NCBI GenBank assembly: GCA_019313735.1
Contig: JAFDAR010000035.1
Coordinates: 1 to 16,489, forward strand
Length of the DNA stretch: 16,489 nucleotides
Direction of reading: 5' to 3'
From: Deltaproteobacteria bacterium
Lineage (GTDB): Bacteria; Desulfobacterota; Syntrophia; Syntrophales; UBA2210
Below are positions 7,502-13,899 of this stretch, piece after piece. How positions within the stretch are numbered: position 1 is the first letter of the stretch; every line of letters starts with the position of its first letter. The notes beneath the pieces were generated by a model, which saw nothing but the letters and a program-made list of their open reading frames with translations, was not told the DNA's origin and ran no database searches. Made by a program: the position numbers and the translations under genes.

Positions 7502-8294
7502 ATGGCGAAGCGGGAACAGTTGAAAACATACGGCGCGCTGGTGGCGACGACTGTCTTCTGGGGGCTTTCCTTTGTGGCCACCAAGGTAGCCCTTGAAACC
7601 ATTCCCACTTTTACACTCATCTTTGCCCGGTTTATGTTGGCATTCCTTTTTTTTGCCGCCATAATGATTCGTCACGGCGTACCATCCTTCACGCCAAAAG
7701 ACCACTTGAAGCTCTTTCTTATGGCCATTTTCGAACCGGGCCTCTACTTTCTCTGCGAGACCAATGGACTTCTGTACACCTCAGCGGCCAAGGTATCTCT
7801 TATTATTGCCACCATCCCCATAGCAGTCATGATCCTCTCGGCAATCATCTTGCATTGTTTTTGGGGCCGTGCTCTCGGCGGCTTTCTATATTGTGAGCGC
7901 ACGAAACCTCGGCAGGCGGTATTCTTCAAGGGCGATTACCAGTATGCAGTGTTTTTACGGGGCTGTTTTCTTCGCGCCCGCCCTCTTCCTGGATATTCCA
8001 ACGCTCTCCTGGGCGGCGATCAGCTCGCGCTCCCTTGCAGCGCTGTTATACCTGACAATTTTTGCCACGGTGGCCGCTTTTTTCTTTTATAATTATGCCC
8101 TCACCAAAATACCGGCCTCACGGGCTGCTATTTTCATCAACGGTATCCCCGTGGTAACACTCCTTGGCGCCTGGGTTATTCTGGGTGAATGTCTGACCCT
8201 GCTCCAGTTGGCGGGCGGGATTCTGGTACTCTCCGCCGTCTTCATCACCAATCTTATGAACAGAAATCGCGCCGCCCTCTCCACTAATCTATAG
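7502..8294 (+). pseudogene. EamA-family (DMT) permease broken by an out-of-frame internal deletion
   Basis: Two frames together read as one drug/metabolite-type permease. The first begins at 7502 after GGAAGGGATCT and runs through four hydrophobic segments, ending normally at MILSAIILH near 7855. After that it becomes polar nonsense, though still open to 8092. The second frame picks up at about 7860 with FGAVLSAAFYIVSARNLGRR and continues through the second EamA repeat to TAG 8292-8294. Intact EamA proteins have about 40-45 residues between these points, including the conserved E after LFLH and one membrane helix, and total about 290-300 residues. The remnants sum to about 260. So roughly 110-130 bp, not a multiple of three, seem to be missing. 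A CTCTCGGC direct repeat (7835-7842, 7872-7879) flanks the junction. An assembly error is an alternative. Confidence 0.8.
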
Positions 8295-8310
8295 ATGCGT
8301 CCACTGAATA

Positions 8311-8400
8311 AAGTTTGTTTTGACCGGCGAAGACAGACATGATTACACGTGTATTTACTGTGGGATGTTCATCGATGGCAGGACTCAAGGAAGGGGGCTG
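8311..8400 (+). pseudogene. Decayed 3' fragment of a second zinc-ribbon gene
   Basis: The frame beginning at 8311 encodes VLTGEDRHDYTCIYCG, matching the intact protein of 3113-3316 (VLSGEDRYDYTCVYCG). At DNA level about 49 bp align with seven differences, mostly silent or conservative. The first Cys pair and the start codon are absent, a stop codon lies just upstream in frame (8305-8307), and the sequence past the second Cys pair diverges. The frame stays open on into the bactofilin gene on the opposite strand, which I take as chance. It is best read as the remnant of a paralogue or of a small duplication. Confidence 0.65.
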
Positions 8401-8711
8401 ATCTTACTATTCAAAATACCCCCTTCTTCTACAATTAGATTACCGCATTGGATAGTTCCCCGGACGTTCGAGGTGCCAAGAAGCGTCAACGTCCCGCTGA
8501 CAATGATGTTTCCTTCAAATTTGCCAGCAATGGTAAGCTTCTCTGACGTGACGTCGGCCTTGACAACGCTTCCCTCTTCCATGATAGCTGATTCGGCATT
8601 CAGGACACCTTCTACAGTGCCTGTCACAATGAGATATCCCTTAAAATCCAGATTTCCATTGAGACTGCAACCCTTGTTAATAATAGAGATATTCTTGTCT
8701 TTTTCCTTCAT
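8385..8711 (-). CDS. Bactofilin (polymer-forming cytoskeletal protein)
   Basis: A 108-residue bactofilin. These proteins polymerise without nucleotide into filaments through a right-handed beta-helix and position peptidoglycan enzymes, stalks or chromosome-segregation factors. The beta-helix is visible as repeats with periodic glycine and hydrophobic residues from about residue 18 to 104 (LNGNLDFKGYLIVTGTVEGVL, GKFEGNIIVSGTLTLLGTS and so on), flanked by a short charged N-terminus. The start at 8711 is set by GAGGAG upstream; a longer TTG-initiated form to 8726 would remove that site from its role. It lies 52 bp after the L,D-transpeptidase gene on the same strand, which suggests a shared transcript. 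The family call is firm; the cellular site of action is unknown. Confidence 0.9.
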   Translation of the reverse strand: MKEKDKNISIINKGCSLNGNLDFKGYLIVTGTVEGVLNAESAIMEEGSVVKADVTSEKLTIAGKFEGNIIVSGTLTLLGTSNVRGTIQCGNLIVEEGGILNSKISPLP

Positions 8712-8763
8712 GCCTGATCTCCTCAATCGTCTGCGCTTTGCCTCTCCTCAGTTAATTCGAAAT

Positions 8764-10173
8764 CTATTTCGCAGTCTTTGATCTCCAAGTCTCTTTCCAT
8801 ATTTTCCAGGAATCATTAATGTTTTTAAAATATAAAGTTTTGGTCCCCACACCGCTTATACGCGATGAGCTATAGCGTTGTTCAAATGTCACAGTCAATT
8901 TATCGGCCGAATGATGTGATATCCTGAGGTTTTTTATACTGACATGAATATCTCTGTTTGACTGGCAGAGTGCAAACCGGTTATCAAGGTCCATTCCTTC
9001 GGATTTGAAATCTGTGGTATAAAGGGACGCGTAACCTTTCATATCTCCCGATTCCCAACTGGCAACCCATTTACTAACAAGTCCTATTATATCGTTATGG
9101 GTGGCGTAGTTGTTATTAGTCTTCTCGAGCACCGCAATGAACCGACGTTCCTTTCCGGGATTTAATGCTATATCTCCTTCGATGTACCAGCTATTACGCC
9201 ATTTCTTGAGAAACAGTCTCCGCGGACCCGCCTCGTAACAGCGCCCGTTTACAGTGAATTCCTGCTGAAATGTAGCTACTGTGTATCTGTCGTGTTTTAA
9301 CAGCGAAAGATTCTTTGGCGCAAAGGTAATGACCCCTCCGTATTTTTTTAATGTTCTTATCTGTCTGGCAAGCTGATCCCTTCCCTCTTTATCATAAATG
9401 GAATCCTTCCCATAGAACCTGCCAATCTTCTGGACGCTGCCGTCGGAGATGGTATTCGCCCATCTATCGACAAAAGATGTCAGTTCTTTTTCAAGAAAGG
9501 TATGTATCGAGGCAGGCACCCATTTAATGTAGTCTTGAATGATGATGGGCGTCTCATTAAGTGCAATAAATTGAGAAACATCTTTAATATCCCCGTTTTC
9601 AAGGGCAATGCAGCCGTTTGACTGGTGGGGGCTCAGCAGCTTGTTGGTACCATGTATCCATATATTGTTGCCCTTCTTCCCCTCTTTCTTGTCGAGAATA
9701 TTAGGATAGCTGAGATCAAAAGCCATGGGGCCATATATGGAACCGAGGTGCTCACCGGAAAAGAACTTGATTGGGAAATAAATACCCTCCGGTGTTCTGG
9801 CGTCTCCCGATCTTATTTTTGTTCCTTTGTTTTTGCCGGTGGAACAAACCGTCTCGTACTTACGCTGAAAAGAAACCCCGTCAAAATAATATACAAAGAG
9901 TCGCTGCATCTTCTTATCTATAACGATCGCCGGTCCAACCGGCAGAGAAACCAGAGCCTCAGGAATGAAGGAGATCGTTTCATCAGGAGTATTCGCTCCG
10001 AATCCTGTGACGGGATTCATCGCAATGATGAAAAAGAAAACGCCGGCAAGAAAGAGGATCCCAAATTTTGATATGTATCGTACCACCTTCTGTTTTTTTA
10101 TAAAACAGAAGGTGCTGACTTCATAAACTGTCATATATAGCTGGTCCTTAATGCCGTAATGAGACCTTTTCAT
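8764..10173 (-). CDS. L,D-transpeptidase of the Cds6 type with NTF2-like tail domains
   Basis: A 469-residue exported or membrane-anchored enzyme. After ~34 N-terminal residues comes a hydrophobic segment (about 36-56), then the YkuD catalytic domain (about 80-212), with IHGT at 173-176 and the active-site motif SNGCIAL, Cys188. L,D-transpeptidases use this Cys to make 3-3 peptidoglycan cross-links or to attach proteins to the wall; some relatives instead hydrolyse such bonds. Two NTF2-like regions follow (about 232-345 and 358-466). The second, with WVASWESGDMKGYASLYTTDF, looks like the Cds6 C-terminal domain. The start follows AAGGGGACGTT. A bactofilin gene lies directly downstream. The substituted SxGC context (N instead of the usual H or R before GC) is worth noting. 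The precise reaction is inferred. Confidence 0.85.
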   Translation of the reverse strand: MKRSHYGIKDQLYMTVYEVSTFCFIKKQKVVRYISKFGILFLAGVFFFIIAMNPVTGFGANTPDETISFIPEALVSLPVGPAIVIDKKMQRLFVYYFDGVSFQRKYETVCSTGKNKGTKIRSGDARTPEGIYFPIKFFSGEHLGSIYGPMAFDLSYPNILDKKEGKKGNNIWIHGTNKLLSPHQSNGCIALENGDIKDVSQFIALNETPIIIQDYIKWVPASIHTFLEKELTSFVDRWANTISDGSVQKIGRFYGKDSIYDKEGRDQLARQIRTLKKYGGVITFAPKNLSLLKHDRYTVATFQQEFTVNGRCYEAGPRRLFLKKWRNSWYIEGDIALNPGKERRFIAVLEKTNNNYATHNDIIGLVSKWVASWESGDMKGYASLYTTDFKSEGMDLDNRFALCQSNRDIHVSIKNLRISHHSADKLTVTFEQRYSSSRISGVGTKTLYFKNINDSWKIWKETWRSKTAK

Positions 10174-10264
10174 AACGTCCCCTTTTGCCCAATTTCTGCG
10201 TCAGTCTCAAATTTTAATCCTCGAAATATCCAATATATACCTGTGGTTAAAATTCTCGCCTTCC

Positions 10265-10286
10265 TTGAACTTGAACAAAATTGAAC
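10265..10286. repeat. Three TTGAAC hexamers, possible regulator site
   Basis: TTGAAC occurs at 10265-10270, 10271-10276 and 10281-10286, so two copies are adjacent and the third follows after AAAA. It lies about 90-110 bp upstream of the leftward L,D-transpeptidase start. Regularly repeated hexamers near a promoter may bind a regulator; none is identified. Confidence 0.3.
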
Positions 10287-10501
10287 ATTCTGCAAAGGTC
10301 TCGTAATAAATGTCACCAGTAAAACTGACTGTGTTGATTGTTTTACCTGATCCTAAACTGTAATAAAGGAAAAATCAAGGAATTTCAAGGGATGTGTTTC
10401 TTGTAAAGGCTTCCTGTTTTATATGGTAATTTTCCATCCCCTTATTTTACAGACAGAAAAAACCCTTCGTCAAGAGTGTAGATTTGACCCCTTTCATCCC
10501 A

Positions 10502-10531
10502 TTGACAAAAAGATTCGTCCAGATATATAAT
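10502..10531 (+). promoter_or_regulatory. Strong sigma-70 promoter of the patatin gene
   Basis: Perfect TTGACA at 10502-10507 and perfect TATAAT at 10526-10531, spaced by 18 bp. Predicted transcription start near 10538, about 60 nt before the ATG at 10599. It is the best promoter match in the window; the 18-bp spacing is one more than the optimum. Confidence 0.7.
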
Positions 10532-10537
10532 TAGCCA

Positions 10538-10578
10538 ATTCGTGTTGTCCCCGGTCAAACCGGCAAAGTATCACGAAT
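10538..10578 (+). promoter_or_regulatory. 5'-terminal hairpin in the patatin mRNA leader
   Basis: The outer stem ATTCGTG (10538-10544) pairs with CACGAAT (10572-10578). Inside, CCGGT (10551-10555) pairs with ACCGG (10559-10563) around a CAA loop, leaving two internal loops. The outer stem begins where transcription from the 10502-10531 promoter should start, and the fold ends 20 nt before the start codon. It may protect the mRNA 5' end or respond to a ligand or protein; it matches no riboswitch I know. Confidence 0.45.
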
Positions 10579-10598
10579 GAAGATGGGATTATTAATCT

Positions 10599-11456
10599 AT
10601 GGATTTAAAAAACAGCGCACTTATTCTCGAAGGCGGGGGGCTCCGGGGGATCTACACGTCGGGTGTTCTTCGCTTCTTTATGGATCAAAGGCTCTTCCTT
10701 CCCTACGTGATAGGTGTTTCCATGGGAGCTTGTAACGCCGCGAACTATGTCTCCCGCCAGCCAGAGAGAAGTCGCATTGTTAATACACGGTTTGTTAATG
10801 ACTCCCGCTATCTCAGTTATCTTCGCCTGTTGACTGGAGGCGAACTTTTCGGCACAAAGTTCATTTTTGATACGATTCCCAATTCGCTGGTCCCCTTCGA
10901 TTATCAAACCTTCAGAGAAAGCGACGTAAAGTGTATCTCTGTCACTACGGACTGCAAGACCGGCGAAGCGCTTTATTTTGAGAAGAGCGAATTTGGAGAT
11001 GATTATATTTCAATACTCCAGGCATCCACTTGTTTACCCTTTATATCAAAACCCGTTCGATACAATGGGCATATCCTGATGGACGGTGGGATCTCTGATT
11101 CTGTGCCGATCCGGAAGAGTATTAGTGACGGAAATCAAAAGAATGTTCTCGTCCTCACGCAACCAAAGGGTTATAGGAAAAATAGCTCTCAATTCAATAG
11201 ATTAGCACGAATACGCTACCCTCAGTTTCCAGGTTTATACAAGGCCCTTGCCTATAGATATATCAAGTACAATGAGACGATGGATTTTATTGATGAGCTG
11301 GAACAGCAGGATGAGGTCTTCACCATCAGGCCCGCCTCGGTGCTGTCAGCTGGGCGTATCGAGCGGAACAAGGACAAGCTCTACTCCAGCTATGACCGAG
11401 GATATCTGGACGCATCGAAATCTTATGAAGGGCTTTGCCGATATTTGACAAAATAG
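10599..11456 (+). CDS. Patatin-like phospholipase (YjjU type)
   Basis: A 285-residue serine lipase or acyl-hydrolase. The patatin core is complete: the glycine-rich oxyanion motif GGGLRG at 12-17, the nucleophile Ser41 in GVSMG (39-43) and the dyad aspartate D162 in MDGG (161-164). The C-terminus with FTIRPASVLSAGRIERN and LYSSYDRGYLDA resembles the extension found in YjjU-like bacterial patatins. There is no signal peptide or membrane segment, so it is probably cytoplasmic and may act on membrane phospholipids from inside. It starts 60 nt after a strong promoter and is preceded by a weak GATGGGATT ribosome site. A SLOG-like gene follows 66 bp later on the same strand with no terminator between. 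Housekeeping lipid turnover is the default reading; an effector role is possible. Confidence 0.9.
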   Translation: MDLKNSALILEGGGLRGIYTSGVLRFFMDQRLFLPYVIGVSMGACNAANYVSRQPERSRIVNTRFVNDSRYLSYLRLLTGGELFGTKFIFDTIPNSLVPFDYQTFRESDVKCISVTTDCKTGEALYFEKSEFGDDYISILQASTCLPFISKPVRYNGHILMDGGISDSVPIRKSISDGNQKNVLVLTQPKGYRKNSSQFNRLARIRYPQFPGLYKALAYRYIKYNETMDFIDELEQQDEVFTIRPASVLSAGRIERNKDKLYSSYDRGYLDASKSYEGLCRYLTK

Positions 11457-11522
11457 AAGACAGAATGAAAGAACTTTTCGATGAAATGAAAACAAGATAA
11501 AAACAAAAAGGAGACAAGAACA

Positions 11523-12086
11523 ATGACTGACTATTCTGATGTTACTCTTTACAGTGGCGGGCACAAGGGAGCCGAAGCCGAGTTCGGAAGACTCGCAGAG
11601 CGCTGGGGGATTCAGGAGGTTAACTTTTCGTTCAAGGGACACAATATCGAACGTATCAGAGGTGTTCGGGTTCTAGACCCGGAAGAACTTGCCAAGGGTA
11701 ATATCAGCATGGAGATAGTCTTTGCCCGCATGGGGCGGATTTATTCAAAGGCTGAAACAATACGAAAGGTTATACAGTCTATTTTTCACATGGTCAACAA
11801 TGGCTACCACGTAATAGCAGTTGGGTGGATACAGCCGGATGACACAGTCAAAGGGGGAACAGGCTGGGCCATTGAGCTTGCAAAGCTCTTCAACCGTCCC
11901 ATCAACGTATATGACCAGGAACGTAAAGGATGGTTATCATGGAAGGATAACAAATGGATTGCTGAAACGCCGGTTATCACCGACAAAACATTTGTTGGAA
12001 CAGGAACCCGAAATCTCAGTGACGAAGGCCGCAAAGCAATTCACGAACTTTTCAAAAACTCCTTTGGGCCAGCAAAAGAGGATTAA
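11523..12086 (+). CDS. SLOG/YpsA-like Rossmann-fold protein of unknown function
   Basis: A 187-residue soluble protein. It opens with a strand and SGGHKGAEAEFGRLAERWGI (about 11-30), the SGG...G pattern at the first strand-helix junction of SLOG/LOG and YpsA-type Rossmannoid proteins, which bind nucleotides or nucleotide-like ligands. Near the middle, GYHVIAVGWIQPDD and VKGGTGWAIELAKLFNRPINVYDQ (GGTGWA at 111-116) form the second glycine loop and the following helix and strand seen in that superfamily. The end, GTGTRNLSDEGRKAIHELF, also resembles YpsA-like proteins. AAGGAG lies at the proper distance before the ATG. It follows the patatin gene and is likely cotranscribed. I do not recognise the exact family; an enzyme (nucleotide hydrolase or transferase) or a ligand sensor are both possible. 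Confidence 0.65.
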   Translation: MTDYSDVTLYSGGHKGAEAEFGRLAERWGIQEVNFSFKGHNIERIRGVRVLDPEELAKGNISMEIVFARMGRIYSKAETIRKVIQSIFHMVNNGYHVIAVGWIQPDDTVKGGTGWAIELAKLFNRPINVYDQERKGWLSWKDNKWIAETPVITDKTFVGTGTRNLSDEGRKAIHELFKNSFGPAKED

Positions 12087-12103
12087 CCATAAACAAAAAA
12101 CTC

Positions 12104-12194
12104 TGTCATTGCGAGTGGGGCGAAGCAATCTCGTAACTCGTTGTAAATATAATAGATTGCCACGTCCACGATTTTATCGGGACTCGCAATTACA
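12104..12194. repeat. Dispersed palindromic repeat (GTCATTGCGAG type) between convergent genes
   Basis: Nested imperfect palindrome of 91 bp. TGTCATTGCGAGT (12104-12116) is matched inversely by ACTCGCAATTACA (12182-12194) at 12 of 13 positions, and inside it GCAATCT (12125-12131) pairs with AGATTGC (12154-12160). It fills most of the gap between the SLOG-like gene and the convergent prfC gene. Sequences of this kind are common dispersed repeats in deltaproteobacteria (recalled, not searched). It could stop transcription in both directions. Confidence 0.7.
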
Positions 12195-12214
12195 ATCTGC
12201 CTCTGCCCACTGCA

Positions 12215-13801
12215 TCAGTTAATATCCCGTGCCTTAAAGAACTCTATCTCCGGCCACTCTTTCATGCGGCGATCTAACTGCCATTCACTGGTTGTCAGAA
12301 AGGAGAGACAGCCTTCAGCATCCCTTGCCAAATTGGATGCATTTTCTTTCTCAAATTCAGCCATTTTTTTGCGATCATCACACCTGACCCAGCGCGCCAC
12401 ATTAAAGTTTACAGGTTCATATATGACATCCACACCATATTCCGCCTTTAAACGGGCCATAGTCACCTCAAACTGAAGAACACCGACCGCCCCCAGGATA
12501 TAGTCTCTGCCCGAAACAGGCCTGAAAATCTGGACAGCTCCCTCTTCCGCGAGCTGGATCAACCCTTTCTGAAGCTGCTTTGCCTTTAACGGGTTATTCA
12601 GACGCACACGCCTGAAATGCTCAGGCGCAAAATTGGGAATCCCGCTGAACTTCAAAGGCTCTTTTTCGGTAAATGTATCGCCGATCTTTATGGTTCCGTG
12701 GTTATGGATACCGATAATATCTCCCGGAAAGGCCTCCTCCACATTTTCCCTGTCCTGTGCCATAAATATGGTTGCATTGGCAAGAGTTACCTCTTTTCCA
12801 ATCCTGTGGTGAACGACTTTCATTCCCCTTGTAAATTTCCCTGAACAGATCCTGACAAACGCAATCCTGTCCCGGTGGGCGGGGTTCATATTGGCCTGTA
12901 TTTTAAAAGCAAAACCTGAAAACTCTTTTTCGTATGGCGAAACCTCGCGGGAAGCAGACAGCCGCGCGCCCGGATGGGGGGCCAGTTCCACAAACGCGTC
13001 CAGCATCTCTTTTACACCAAAATTATTGATGGCACTTCCGAAAAAGACCGGCGTCTGGCTTCCTGTTAAAAAATGCCGGCGCTCAAATGGGTCGGCAGCG
13101 CCTTCAAGCAACGCGATATCTTCACGCAGTTCATCGGCCTGCCCCCCTAAGATCTCATCCAAGGCAGGATCGGACAGATTATCAATAACGATCCCCTCCT
13201 GCCCGAGGGTTTCCATGCCCGGTTTAAAAATATGCAGTTGTCTGTGGAAGAGATTATATACGCCTTTAAAACGCTGGCCCATTCCAACAGGCCAGGAAAG
13301 CGGCGTACATTCGATCTGCAGTTTATTCTCAATATCATCGAGGATATCAACAGGCGCCATGCCTTCACGGTCAAGCTTGTTTATGAATGTAAAGATCGGG
13401 GTATTGCGCATCCTGCAGACCTCCATAAGTTTTTCGGTCTGAGGTTCCACCCCCTTCGAGTTGTCAATCACCATCAGCGCGCTGTCAACGGCAGTCAACA
13501 CCCTGTAAGTGTCTTCTGAAAAGTCCTGGTGACCAGGTGTGTCTAAGAGATTAATCTCAAAATCCCTGTAATTAAATTTCATCACAGAGGTTGTAACTGA
13601 AATACCTCTTTCCTGTTCAATCGACATCCAGTCACTGGTAGCATGCCTGGCAGCCTTCTTTGCCTTAACAGCCCCGGCCTGCTGAATCGCGCCCCCGAAA
13701 AGGAGAAGCTTTTCCGTCAGCGTGGTCTTGCCAGCATCAGGATGGCTGATAATTCCGAATGTCCGTCTCCGGTCAACCTCTTTTTGATTAAAACTGGCCA
13801 T
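12215..13801 (-). CDS. prfC: Peptide chain release factor 3 (RF3 GTPase)
   Basis: A 528-residue translational GTPase that recycles RF1 and RF2 from the ribosome after termination; E. coli RF3 has 529 residues. The G domain has SHPDAGKTT (19-27, P-loop with the RF3-specific HPDAGKT form), the effector region around EQERGISVTTS, DTPGHQDF (G3) and NKLDREG (G4). Beta-barrel domains follow, then a C-terminal domain with GAVGVLQFEV, typical for RF3. The start at 13801 was chosen by family alignment (MASFNQKEVDRRRTFGIISHPD); an upstream ATG at 13855 adds 18 unrelated residues and has no ribosome site, while the chosen start has only a weak AAAGAAC. It lies 98 bp downstream of the DEAD-box helicase gene on the same strand. 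Confidence 0.97.
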   Translation of the reverse strand: MASFNQKEVDRRRTFGIISHPDAGKTTLTEKLLLFGGAIQQAGAVKAKKAARHATSDWMSIEQERGISVTTSVMKFNYRDFEINLLDTPGHQDFSEDTYRVLTAVDSALMVIDNSKGVEPQTEKLMEVCRMRNTPIFTFINKLDREGMAPVDILDDIENKLQIECTPLSWPVGMGQRFKGVYNLFHRQLHIFKPGMETLGQEGIVIDNLSDPALDEILGGQADELREDIALLEGAADPFERRHFLTGSQTPVFFGSAINNFGVKEMLDAFVELAPHPGARLSASREVSPYEKEFSGFAFKIQANMNPAHRDRIAFVRICSGKFTRGMKVVHHRIGKEVTLANATIFMAQDRENVEEAFPGDIIGIHNHGTIKIGDTFTEKEPLKFSGIPNFAPEHFRRVRLNNPLKAKQLQKGLIQLAEEGAVQIFRPVSGRDYILGAVGVLQFEVTMARLKAEYGVDVIYEPVNFNVARWVRCDDRKKMAEFEKENASNLARDAEGCLSFLTTSEWQLDRRMKEWPEIEFFKARDIN

Positions 13802-13856
13802 AAATTGTTCTTTGTTTGCCCCTTTATGCGCAAATAAAACAGCTATTACCAACATT

Positions 13857-13890
13857 GTAACCGTTAACTGTAAACCGTAAACCGTAAACT
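13857..13890. repeat. Short tandem heptamers (GTAAACY) upstream of prfC
   Basis: Five degenerate copies in a row: GTAACC, GTTAACT, GTAAACC, GTAAACC and GTAAACT. They lie in the 98-bp gap between the helicase stop and the prfC start. The function is unknown; slipped-strand expansion or a protein site are both possible. Confidence 0.55.
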
Positions 13891-13899
13891 GTCACACAA

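Larger units (their letters stand above)
10174..10598. other. Divergent intergenic region between L,D-transpeptidase and patatin genes
   Basis: 425 bp with no supported gene. It contains three TTGAAC hexamers (10265-10286), an AT-rich middle in which I see no structure, a strong rightward promoter (10502-10531) and a hairpin at the start of the predicted patatin transcript. On the minus strand a TATATT-like -10 lies near 10234-10240, but I see no convincing -35 for the transpeptidase gene. Confidence 0.5.

Noticed and set aside
8320..8781. 153-codon plus-strand frame starting with a zinc-knuckle
   Set aside because: Only its first ~27 codons resemble the zinc-ribbon protein; the rest is antisense to the bactofilin gene. 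Called as a pseudogene fragment instead.
9625..10071. 148-codon plus-strand frame
   Set aside because: Antisense to the L,D-transpeptidase catalytic domain, which has a clear family motif.
11465..11500. 11-codon mini-frame between patatin and SLOG-like genes
   Set aside because: Too short and without a clear ribosome site; likely chance.
12891..13442. 183-codon plus-strand frame
   Set aside because: Serine-rich shadow antisense to prfC.
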